The notes beneath the pieces are model-generated. The model saw only the letters and a program-made list of their open reading frames with translations, did not search any database and had not been told where the DNA came from. Shown here in pieces: positions 12,105 to 22,648 of a stretch of DNA of 64,000 nucleotides. How positions within the stretch are numbered: the first letter of the stretch is position 1; each line of letters starts with the position of its first letter. The stretch comes from Aurifilum marmelostoma. Lineage: Eukaryota; Ascomycota; Sordariomycetes; Diaporthales; Cryphonectriaceae. The DNA is taken from positions 1,349,882 through 1,413,881 of the forward strand of contig JAMXSV010000007.1 in NCBI GenBank assembly GCA_027559495.1, written 5' to 3'. The position numbers were made by a program, and so were the translations under genes.

Positions 12105-15100
12105 GAAGGGGTAGCGGTGATTATTACGACGCTCTCTACACAGTACCTCGGGCCAGTAGTGATTGCGCAATGGAGCTTCTCGCATCGTAACTTGTGCCTT
12201 CCCATTCCTCCCTCAGTCACTCGTCCCCGTCCCTCCCTTTGGCCCAGGCCCACGAATATCCAAATTTCACCATTCCATCCTACGGCGAAACCTTCTTGAT
12301 TCCTCCAACACACCCAGTAAGACCGACGCCTTGCCTTGCATTGAACGGGACGGCTTACGAGGGCGTGGAGGGCCCACCCGCTTGTCCGCTTGAAGCAGTT
12401 CCCGTACCAATATTGAATTGCTGAGGGAGATCATTCATTCGGTACGGAGTAGCGCTGACCTCCCCGGGGTGATATTGGGGGTGGTGTAGTAGCAGAGGAT
12501 GAGTGCCGCCCACAACCCTTATTAGCTGAACACCTACCTTGTATGCTGGGTGTGTCGAGAGTTTTGGGGTCTGTCTTGAGATTCCAGCCAGGCCCAGCCA
12601 GGCCCTGTTAGGCTCTGTTCAGGCCCTGTCAGGACCTACCGCCTCCCCCGGCTCAGGGTTTGATTGGCTGGGCGCCCGCCACATACCACCGCCAACAATT
12701 GAAGATCACTCTACGCGTTGGCGCAGGAAGGAGGAGCGAAGCCTCTGTCGCGTTACCCCCCCATGCCGACTGCTGCAAGCTCTTTACACACTACGTATGT
12801 ACTATAATTACTAGTAATACACCCGAACCCTGCAAAGGACGGCGTGCTCCTTCTTGGCAACAGCCTGGCAACATACCATAGCACTTTCCCTACCTCACTC
12901 ATACGTTCGCGGTCGCATCCAAAGGCCCGACACATGGAACATCTGTCATCTGTCTGCAAGTACCACAAAAAGTCTGCAATCCTGCCCTCACCGAGACTTG
13001 TCTCTGCAACTGCATCTCGCCATTTGCGTTCCGTGGCTTTGCCTGCCTGCCTCATCTCTTCTGCTTCTCACCCCCCCCCCCCTGCTTGTCTTGCCTCGCC
13101 TCGCCTAGCAAAAGGGCCCCCCCTTTCCCCCCCAATTTATCAAATGTACACCCCGCTTGTGCCTTTTCCAGTCCCTATTCCGCATCCCCGCACCGCCAGA
13201 GTACTACTATCCTGATGGATGTTTCGGACCCCCGAAGCCTTGCTGGCTGTGTCAGGTCTTCCTCGTCCCCAAAGCAGGGCAATCTCAGCAATCAAAAATA
13301 GTAAATAAAAGTTAGGGCCCCATTGAGAAGTAGATCAGCCCCAGGTCGTTTCGTCATCCATCCCACCTTCAACAAGAGGAAACGAAGAAAAGAAGATAGA
13401 GGGACCTAGCGACTCAAGGAGGACAAGGGATGGTGGGCGTAGTTCGGTGATTCCTAGACACGCCCGTCCGCGGACGGCACATCCTGCCTTGTTGAGGACG
13501 ATCGATCCCACCCATCCACAATTAATTGCGACAGAACTTGCGGCCTGAACATCTTACCGCTTGTCAGGTATGACGCCTGTGCGAAGTGAGACCAGGCGCC
13601 CCCCGCCCGACCCCCTATCAAGCAGCGAGCGACTACTGTACGGGCCAGCGGGCTTAAAATGGAGTCAGACACATGGACATCGGCTGGACGTCTGCATACC
13701 GCCTTTGGCTGAGCGATATCACCAGGCCAGGCTGCAGTACCACCAACAAACTCACGGTCACACAAGCAGAGGTCGACACCTCCGCCCTCGCTAGAATTTT
13801 GCGACACCAGCAAGCTCTCGAGGCGGAGTCTTCTGTTGCTGCATATCCCAAGGTCAAAGACGAAATGGCCGGCCAGGGCTTGGTCGTTATCAAGTTGACT
13901 CGAATCCCGCCGGGCTGATGCCGTGTGGTTGGCCATCTGGAAATTGGCTACCACGCTCAGGTTCTTGGTGTGACATGACTTGTTGCCATAAGTTGGAACC
14001 TGCCAGCCTATGAAACTCTGGCAGCGGTCCTCCCTGTCATCCAGCAGCAGCCTTTCTCCCTCTATCTCGCCACCTGGAACATGCTGTGGGCGACCGTTTC
14101 GCGAAATGAGATGGCAACCTTTCGCTTGCGAGAGCCAAAAATGCTCACTTTTCTGCAAGACCTTCCGAAATGACGGCACGGCCTGCGGCGGACTCATGCA
14201 GACGACTTGATTCAAGTGGACACCTTCAGGCTTATACCCAATATCGTTCCCGAAGTTGACCCTGTATAGTGTTTTCTTTGGGACGAGACATCTAGATGTT
14301 GCGGGCCATCCACTACCACATCAAAAGTGCCACCACCCAGAGATCAACCTGGAGTAAGACCGATGTATCTCCAGAGACGAGTGAAAAGTTCTAACTCGCA
14401 CACTACCTTTCAGTCGATCCCGAGGAGCGACCTGACCAGCCAGAAGACGGCCTCGGCGCCTCCTCTATTTTGTTGCGCAAATGCAATGAACAACGGCATA
14501 CGACAAGTCAGACAGCCTATCGAGGAGGGTACAGGGGCGGAGCGGGGGGGGCTTTGGTCACATCTGATTTGGGCGCCTGCTCGCAGCACCAATTGTTGGC
14601 CACCTGCAAGTCAGGGCTTCCATCAAGTTATCAGATGGAGGACGAGCTGCAGGCCCCCTGCACTCGAAGCAACCCCCGCCCGCTTTTCGAGACACACATT
14701 CTTCCCGTCACCTGCGCATCCAAAGACTGCCACTACAGTCAAGAAAAACGTCCGTGCTGACGCATGTGCTTGGACAAGACGTAAGACTGATGGTCTGTTC
14801 TACCACGATGATGATTTAACCAAGCAACTTGCCGTTCCGACCGTGTTTCGACACCTGATTCAACAAGGGTTCCGTTTTTCCAGATCATCTAGACACGCTT
14901 ACAGGGTGGTGCCTCTGCTCTGCATGCGCGTGCACAAAGACAAACACAGGCAGGCTGCCTATAGGAGAGGGGCCAACTGCTCACAGCCCTTGAGGACATG
15001 CCTAGAGCCCGCTTGCGCGGGGCAGCACACCAAAAAGCCCGGCATCCAGTCGTGTTGCTTTGGAGACCCGGACCTCGCGTTTGTCACTAAGTCTAATTTG

Positions 15101-17999
15101 TCACGTCCTTGTAGCTCCCGAGGCCAAGCCACAGGAAATCGTGCCTCCGTGGGGCCAGGGATGTCTGGACACCAGCAGCCCTCCTGACCTCACATCCTGT
15201 CCAGATACGTGAGTCGTTTCCAATATCGATCGACTGTTGCGGTACTTCGTAAAGCCGCCTCGGGTGATCACCTCTTTTTCCCTATCTTTTCCTTTGGTTA
15301 CTGGGCGATTTCAGGGCTAAACTGGGCTTCAACTGGCCCTGTGATCTGCGCAGAACTTTCTGGCCAGACGGTGCGTGTGCCCGAAACCCTGCCCGGACGA
15401 CGAGACATGGAAGACACTGGACTGTGCACGGTACGGTAGATCGAGAGAGCACTCCTTAGTAGCCCCATTCTATCCTTCAGCCTGTTTTCCCATTCGGTGC
15501 ATCCCATTCTCGCTCTAGTTCCAGATCAAGCTTCTTCCCAGACCAACAGTCACCACTATGCGTTCAATCGCAAAGAAAAAAAAACACGGCAGGCAGACAA
15601 AATGGGTATCTACAAGGCTGCGTCCTCCTTTTCCCAAGAGACGGCTCCCTACCACGATCTCCCTTGCGTGGTGCAGCCGCTGACCTCCAGCTGGCATTGT
15701 CTCCCCCTTTGTTTTTGTAATATATATATTTTTTTTTATTTAGTCTTCTATCTACTGGCGCTGACATTGGGAGCCATTTAAAAAAAAATTAAAAAAAAAA
15801 AAGTCTCAAAGAAGTTGGTGCTTGCATACGCCCATGAAGCCTCTTTGGGGAAAATCCCACTGTCACCCCCTCCCACATGGAACCGATGCATCAGACGTGG
15901 GGTTCTCTTTGGGTTTTCTGTTTTGTCTTTTCTTGCGATAGTGTGGGTGGTGGTGGTGGTGCGATCCCGTATCTGCTGCGGGTGTGTGGGTGTGGGTGTG
16001 GATGTGTGTGTGTGAAAATGTACGTATGTGCTTGTAAGCGTGTGTCTCCTGGCCCTTTCTCGGTCTGCCTTGGTCTCGTCCCCTTCCTCCCTACCTTCCC
16101 CTTCTTGAACCAAGGCCAAAGAAATTAGCAATCAGGGCGATCCGGACGGTCCTGCGGGATCCCCAAATCAACGAATGTAATTCTGCTTTCATCCACCGCC
16201 ACAATCTGGACCTTTTAGCGACTGACCACCGGCCGCCCTGGTACACCCACCCCCCTCTCTTTTTCTCTTGGGCATGTACTTACATGACCTGCACAGTGCG
16301 GCCGACGAACCAAGCCATGTTGCTAAAAGGGCGGGGTGGGTCATCTGTGTAGGAAAGTCTACTTTTCTGCGCCCCCTCCAAGCTCAAAATACCGCCCTCG
16401 TCGAGAGAGAGAGCGTAAGTTACCGTCCGGGGTCGACGGCAATCACCTTCCAGCCCCGCCTTGTCGACGTCGCGTCGTTGTCCTTCTGCTGGATGAATGA
16501 TAACCTATTACTGCCGAGTGCCTTTGTTCATGAGCTGAGATCACGAAAGAATGAGGAGAGCGGGGGAGGGGGCCCGTGGGACAATTTGTCACAATGAGAA
16601 AAGGCGATGTCACGCATCTTTCGGGGCAAAACCTGCAAGACTGACGCTTCGGGGCTTCGCAGCGGCAATCTCTACTCGGCTCTTTTCTTGTGTGATTCCG
16701 CCGAATGGAAATGAAACAGGGAGGTGCTCTTTTTCTCCAACTCTCACACATCTTAAACCCAAGTCATGAGTTGCTACCAATTTAGCAGCGTTGAATCGTT
16801 TTGATTCCTATATACACTCTCTCTGAGCATCAAGGGGTCCCCACACCCACTTGAAGCAACACACTTATACGCTATGTACATGAAGCTGCACGGATTGCCC
16901 GCGTGTCCATCGTCCCCGCCGCCCCCTCGAAACGTCATGAGCCAGGGCGCGGAACTATACGCAACCGGCACTTTCTCCCCCCTTTTTTTTTCTTGTTCGC
17001 CTTTTTGTTTTATTGTTATCTTGCCATCCAAATGAATGGCTTACCGACTTGGTCCACCCTTCCTTCTCCTACTCACATCGACTGACTGACTCATGGATGG
17101 ATTTTTTGACTTCAGCCAAGCGGCAAGGGCCTTGAGGAGCTGCCTTGCCCAGCTCACACGCTCCCAGTCCGTTGACGCATGCGGTTTAGGGAGGATGTGG
17201 GAATTGTCACGGGCCTTTTGGAGTCTTTGGTCTCTCTGGTTTCTCCGTTTTGCGCTTCGCTGCTTCTCGTGCCTGCGTGACGGGGCAACGTGTAATCGAG
17301 ATTCATACTTGTTCGATGAATGATTAATTTGGCACGGACACTGCGGCTATCAAGGCGCGGTTCTGAGTAGGCACTGTCTTGACTGGACCGGCTACCCTTG
17401 GTCCTTGGTGGCGGTCCCTCCATCGGGTGCATGTGGATTGGCCATGATATCCATATTCTAAATGTGCCCGAGTGGCACAGTGCTCCTCTGCTTAGACCCT
17501 TTGCCCCTCCTTTCAGGCAGCCTCTCGCTCGATCTAGGCTACTTGACCTCCAAAGTATCTGCACCGCGTGTCATGCATAGTAAAAGAAGAAAACGACCGA
17601 GCCAATGCAGACTGCCCAGTAAAGACTAGTGTCTTGGTTGCCTTTTCTGGTGACGCCCTTTCAAAAGTTTCCCATGTGTGTGTGAGAAAGAGAGGGAGGA
17701 AGAGAGTCGTAGTTGGGGGCGGTGTAGGCAGACGGATAGCTGCAGGTGCTCCTTCAGTGCCTCGTCAGTGTTCTGGGTCTTGTGACTGCACTGTACTCGA
17801 TACACAACGGCGGGGAAGGAATGACCACCGCATCGTTCCTACTTCTCTGTGTGTATGTGAGTCAGAGCTTGGGAGCTCGAGGGATGACTTTGGGCAGGAA
17901 CCGAGTGGTCTTGCTAGATGGAAGGAACTCACCGACAACCATGTCCAAACCCAGCACCAGGTAGTTCGCGTCTCAATGATACACATCCTCCTGCAACTT

Positions 18000-18767
18000 C
18001 TACTGGCGAGTTCTGCTGCCATCTTCAGAGCCGTTGGAGCACACAGCACCCGTGCTGGACGGCTGGCCGGGAGACAGATCGCCATCGAAGCTGTAATAAC
18101 CCCACGTGCTGGAAGGGCTCACAAACTGCTGCTGCTGCTGCTGCTCCTCTCCATTGCACATGTCGCCTCTCTGCGGAGAAGGATACCACGAGCGCGTCGC
18201 AGACGAGCCGTCGTGGCCCATCTGGCGACCACGACGACGATGCCGAGCAGGTGGAGACTCGGACAGGTCGCGGTCCGACACGCCCTCCGAGATGGTCGTG
18301 GCGCGACCTAGTGAGGGCATGCGCGCAGGGCCCTGGGATGGACGAGTGGACTCGCTGTTTCCTCGCCGCGTGGACGGTGGAGCAGGGGTCGGGGCTGCGG
18401 CGGTCGTCGCTGTGGGCGGACGAGGCGGGGGCGGAGGAAGGCCGATGAAGGTGGTAGGCAGCAGCATCGCTGGGGCTGGCTGGCTGGGGAAGACCATCAG
18501 GTAGGGCAGAGGGGCCGGGCGAGGAGGTGGGCGAGGCCGGGAGGGGAAGACGAGGGTGCGAAGCTCGTGGCTATGGCTGCCGCCGTTCTTGCCGCGCTTG
18601 CGACGCTTGCGCATGTAGACGCACTTCCAGAAGAGAGCGCCGAGTGTGATGCAGGCCACGATGGTGGCGATGATACCGATCTGGGCGGGCTTGGGGAGAC
18701 ACCCGAAGCCGGTGCAGCCAGTGGTATCGGGGTCTTGGTCCCGGACGACGTTCGCGAGAGGAGACAT
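18000..18767 (-). CDS. Single-pass membrane protein of unknown function, basic/Pro-rich cytoplasmic tail
   Basis: A 255-residue open frame with strongly G/C-biased third positions, unlike the surrounding non-coding frames. There is no cleavable signal peptide. A short N-terminus with three cysteines in close spacing (residues 18-23 region, CTGFGC) leads into a hydrophobic segment at about 29-51. A stop-transfer cluster MRKRRKRGK follows, which predicts N-out/C-in topology. The tail is Pro-rich (about 75-130), then Ser/Arg-rich, with a run of seven Gln (about 207-215). Comparable small single-pass proteins with disordered tails are common in filamentous ascomycetes, but I do not recognise a named family. 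The start was chosen as the first ATG of the coding-like stretch; an upstream exon is possible. Confidence 0.68.
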   Translation of the reverse strand: MSPLANVVRDQDPDTTGCTGFGCLPKPAQIGIIATIVACITLGALFWKCVYMRKRRKRGKNGGSHSHELRTLVFPSRPRPPPRPAPLPYLMVFPSQPAPAMLLPTTFIGLPPPPPRPPTATTAAAPTPAPPSTRRGNSESTRPSQGPARMPSLGRATTISEGVSDRDLSESPPARHRRRGRQMGHDGSSATRSWYPSPQRGDMCNGEEQQQQQQFVSPSSTWGYYSFDGDLSPGQPSSTGAVCSNGSEDGSRTRQ

Positions 18768-21233
18768 GATGGGTATTCTGCTGTATCCGGACAGATTGCA
18801 GAGGCGGCCTTGTCGAGAAAGATGGTTTGTTTACGTGGTAAGCTCAGCGGTAAGGAATGGTAAACAGACTGAGGCGGGACGAAAAGGGGAGGGGAAGGGG
18901 CTGTCTTGGTGGTGCCATCATCAGGGTTGTCGCCGTGGAAGCTGTCGCCATGAGGGCTTGTGAGGAACCCGGGGTCGGCCTCTGACCACAATCATCGTGA
19001 AGTGACAAAGCCAAGGTTCGGAAGCTGGGAAATGTGAGTATCGAGGAACAAAAGAGACAGGTCAAGCCAAGAATATTTCCTCAAGCAATGATATGAATAC
19101 CGACCAGCTCCAGAGGTCATGTTGTTAAAAATGTCAAAGCTGATGAGAATCAGGATACAGCCCCGAGTGGACAGAACTGACAGCTGGGAGGCTTTTCACA
19201 CAGCAACAGAGATTAAGCTTGGATACATGAACAATATATTCAAGCTACCATGGAGAGGAAGTATCATTAAGGGAGAGCAAGCGGAGAAAAACATAAGAAA
19301 GAGCTACAATGGTATTACAGGGCAGGAACACATGAAAAGCAATGAAGAGATGTCACATTTACAGATGGCCAACAAAGCACATGCTAATGATCCCACGGAA
19401 GTGCCCAGGTCCTTAACCACAAACTCAATTGACAGCAAGATGACACAAGATCATACAAGCTCTGCATATGTATGCGAGAAAATGTTGAAAATCTTTCTTG
19501 TTCGCATTAAAATTGGCATCTTGTTGCTGTTCAAGATATCTAGGCTGATATTCCCACACGTACTCTGACAATGTAAGTTAGCAAGGTATTGACTTTTGAA
19601 TATTCTGGACTAGTGCTGGGAGGATTGCTGCGCTAGTAATTGGTAGGACTATTCTTCAAGGGCCCATCACCTATCCATGTGTGTACGGCAGATCTCTGTT
19701 GATTCTTGGAAGAGGGCTAGCTATATGGCTGTAAGGCTCTGGGGGGTGATGAATGGAAGGAAAGTCACAAGGGGGCCGGTATCAGATATCGTGACCTATC
19801 AGGGACACGACTCCAGGTCAAGAATGTCAAATTTCAGCAAGACATATGATTGGAAATTGGCTTGTATTGGCTGGTCTTCGGGCACACGAGAGGATGAGTG
19901 CTGTAAAGAGAATGGCAAAGGCTCCTGGCCTCACCTGGTAATCGTGTTGTAAGCTTGGGAGCTATATTACTAACAATAGGTCAAGGTTATATTGTTAGGA
20001 GTTACTGGTAGCATTGCTTAGACACATCAAGACCAACACTACATTGTGTGTTTAGGGTCTCTTGGAGGTAACAGTCAGAGTGTAGAAGCTCTGCCTCACT
20101 GCTATTCCTTTGCCAATAGGAGGTTGGGACAGCACTGGTCAGGTAGACAGCCCGAGGCATTGTACAACATGTTTGGTATAATTACTGCCAAGTCATTCTG
20201 TGAGACTGCCTGTGGAAATGAACAGCAGGACACCTGAGGAGTACATATAGTAGTTAAGGGAAATCAGAAAGGAAAAGAATAACCCTGCCAAAACCTTTCC
20301 TGCCTGATGGCTCTCCAGAGTCAAATTTTGGGAGTGTGCGCTGTCGGTCCCCAGGTCCATCTTCTCCTGAAAGGAATGAAGAAGCTTTGATAAAGCCGCC
20401 TGAAATCATTGCATATGCTTTGAGAGTTTCATAACTGACAGGCAGACAGAGAGACAGTTGAGGACACTAACAACAGTAGGCACGTAGCATTGAGCCACGC
20501 GGAGTTTGGAATCCACCCTCCCTAGAAACCCAACACACAGATGAAGAAAAGGGGTGTGGGGGAAGGCTCTGCTCTATGGTACAGGAGACCTCAACTGGCA
20601 TATAATCAAGTATAGGACCGTCCTATTCTCCGTATCTCATAGTAGATTATTATATAAACTAGGTCCTGTAGTCTCTGTGTAAGATAGCCATCATCTATAC
20701 GTACTCGGCGACAGATCTGACGAGATAGTTTGAAGTTCGAGCAGGGGAATAATGATATCCGGATGGCCACAATACACACCTTGAAGGCCATAGACGTCGT
20801 CCACGGCCTCGCGGGGCCTGCACATTCGGGAAGGATTCTGTTGTGGTGTCAAGACACTCGTTCGGTGACGATCAGCCAAGTCTAGGCCCCTCGCGGTGAA
20901 ATGTCTGCAACCCACGAAGCAGTTCGAGGAGAGGTGCGCATCCTCTCGACGTTCGGCATGTAGATGACCTCGGAAATGCTGCACGACCAAATGTTCATCA
21001 CTAGCCGTAGGTACGACAATAAGTATGCAGAATTGACAATTTTCTAGGCTGTCGAGATTCGTGGTGACGTTGAATAACAAGGCCCGTGCGCGATGAGGCT
21101 CCCTCGGCCCAAACAGGGGTTTTCTGACAGGGATAAATCGACGAGTTCACCTTCCCGAGCAGAGAGTCTCTCACTCTCTCTCTTGATCGTACGAGCCAAG
21201 ATATCAAGCCAGAACCCCGGACTCAGAGACAAC
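18768..21233. other. Intergenic region with lower GC than its surroundings
   Basis: From about 19.06 to 20.75 kb the sequence is visibly richer in A/T than the flanks and has no recognisable domain. It contains one modest open frame (19119-19568, listed separately). No terminal inverted repeats, target-site duplications or long repeats are visible by eye. It should contain the promoter of the membrane-protein gene on its left side and the 5' leader of the TMEM14 gene on its right side. Confidence 0.5.
19119..19568 (+). CDS. Doubtful orphan reading frame, 149 codons
   Basis: An open frame rich in Lys, Ile, Met and Ser, ending in a hydrophobic stretch (about residues 125-147). Third positions are A/T-leaning, unlike the conserved genes in this window, and I recognise no domain. 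It lies divergent to the membrane-protein gene, starting 352 bases from its start codon. It may be a chance frame in the lower-GC stretch, or a decayed or lineage-specific gene. Confidence 0.15.
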   Translation: MLLKMSKLMRIRIQPRVDRTDSWEAFHTATEIKLGYMNNIFKLPWRGSIIKGEQAEKNIRKSYNGITGQEHMKSNEEMSHLQMANKAHANDPTEVPRSLTTNSIDSKMTQDHTSSAYVCEKMLKIFLVRIKIGILLLFKISRLIFPHVL

Positions 21234-21701
21234 ATGGGTGCGGATCATCCAGCTTTCACACTCGCTGGCCTGCGTGAGTTTCTTGACAAAAATATTTCGA
21301 TAATGCAGTTGATCTTGGTAGCTGAGATACAATGATTCAACAGTGGCCGTCGGTGGCACGATGGGGTACGTGAAGGGTGGCTCGAAGCCGTCGCTCATTG
21401 CCGGGGTCGGACTCGGCGCGTCATACGGCTTCGCCGGTGAGTGTTCCATACCGTGATGAGTCCTGTCGATTGTCTGCTTTGAAGGCTGATGGGTGTTCCG
21501 GCAGGCTACCTTCTGCGAGAGAACAAGGACTACGGAGCCGAGCTGGCCCTGGGAAACAGCATTGCCCTCGTCGGTGCTGCCACGAGCAGGTGTATGAAGA
21601 CCAACTGGAGAGCTCCTGTGCCCCTAGGCCTCTTCGCGACAGGATCATTGGCGACTTATTACTTCCTGAAGAAGTACAGAGAATTCACCTACGGTGTTTA
21701 G
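21234..21701 (+). CDS. TMEM14-family small membrane protein
   Basis: Three exons: 21234-21273, 21344-21436 and 21505-21701. Donors are both GTGAGT; acceptors are TTCAACAG and CCGGCAG. Splice phases agree and give 109 residues, a normal length for the family. The product reads HPAFTLAGLL, GGTMGYVKGGSKPSLIAG, GLGASYGFAGYLL, then GNSIALVGAATSRCMKTNW and a final hydrophobic helix before a tail ending REFTYGV. The Gly-rich helices and the KGGSKPSLIAG loop are typical of TMEM14/UPF0136 proteins (four membrane helices, mitochondrial inner membrane in animals, linked there to heme transport). The fungal role is less clear. The first exon codes only 13 residues. Confidence 0.92.
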
Positions 21702-22648
21702 AACCTCTGCACCACCTACCTTGCCTTGAGCAAGACACCAGCAGGTGATACGGAGCTGAAATGGCATATGCAGACGGGATAAGGCAGGCCGTGTATATAC
21801 GGATAGTGTATAACTATATACAACAAAGCTCTTCACTCTATGAAACGTCTCATGTACGAGCCATTGTGCCTGACGCCAACACTCATTGATCTTGCGCGTA
21901 TTTGCGCTGGGCCTGGAGAGATTGGGGGGGGGGCCCTCCATCTACGCATCCATCCTGCAAGAAGAAGATATATGTATTTCGTACTTCTGATCCCTAGCGA
22001 GATGATCTAGAAACAATATTCGCAAGTCCAAATTAAATGCAATCAAGCACAATTGGGGCAAACAGAGAAGTATGCGGTGGGAAATAGAATCTTGAGATGG
22101 CAGTAAACCCTAACCCCGAATCTTGGGATCTTTCTCCCGGCCTGCTCCCCTGAAATGCGCCAACCAACAGGGGTGCACAGCTGGTCGCTCGCATCGCGCT
22201 GGCAGGCTCAACTAAAGTTTGGTCGGCCGACCTCACCTTGAATGCACGCCTTTGTATCCTCCCCATCCGCTCCTCGTCGTCAAACAGCGCGCACAAGCTG
22301 AGCCACAGCTTGCACGCACAGCAATCAGAGTCGCAGTCTCTACCACCAGCTGCGACCGTGCAGAATCTACATTATTCTCGGACAATCGACCATTGCCGTG
22401 GAGTGCCAACACGGGCTGATTCGTACAGGTGAGTTGGTTTGGTGGTAGAGCGTCTTGGTCGAGCAGCAGGCGGCGACTCACGCGCAACTTCGTTAGAAAC
22501 CTCATCTTCACGAAACGGCAGCCCCCGCGGCTTGGCCCCGATTCCCGAGCTCGAATTGGCCCCGATCACCGACTTTTTAACGCGCGCGCATTGCGACAGC
22601 TTGCCCTTCGCCTCGCCGAGACACCCGCCTCCTCCACTCGCGCCCATC
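21702..22648. other. Intergenic region before CTR9
   Basis: Holds the 3' end of the TMEM14-family transcript and the promoter and leader of CTR9. A GTGAGT donor-like site at 22429 could open a 5'-leader intron. The CTR9 frame stays open upstream to 22439 but without an ATG, so the leader is probably untranslated. A poly-G tract lies near 21925-21934. Confidence 0.5.

Larger units (their letters stand above)
5090..17999. other. Gene-poor region of about 12.9 kb
   Basis: I find no reading frame with recognisable domains, G/C-rich third positions or a spliceable structure of conserved segments. What is visible: pyrimidine- and purine-rich tracts, poly-C/G runs (about 6284-6291, 6340-6350, 6866-6874, 8205-8213, 11991-12004, 13070-13082), GAT/ATG microsatellites, a short tandem duplication at 7061-7098, and words built on GTAC (for example 6126-6152 and 6354-6378). 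The longest open frames (253 and 286 codons near 13.5-15.2 kb) have mixed third positions and are probably chance. The left end should carry the cyclin promoter. Non-coding transcripts or lineage-specific short genes cannot be excluded. Confidence 0.55.

Noticed and set aside
13454..14215. 253-codon open frame on the minus strand
   Set aside because: Third positions are not G/C-biased as in the real genes, no domain is recognised, and overlapping frames are open on the other strand. Chance length is plausible in this composition.
14327..15187. 286-codon open frame on the plus strand, divergent to the previous one
   Set aside because: Third-position usage is about even, the composition looks like translated random sequence (scattered Cys, Arg, Ser), and there is no family resemblance. 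RNA evidence would be needed to revive it.
17568..18311. 247-codon plus-strand frame overlapping the membrane-protein gene
   Set aside because: The minus-strand frame has the coding bias and a coherent membrane topology. This one is its shadow plus flanking sequence.
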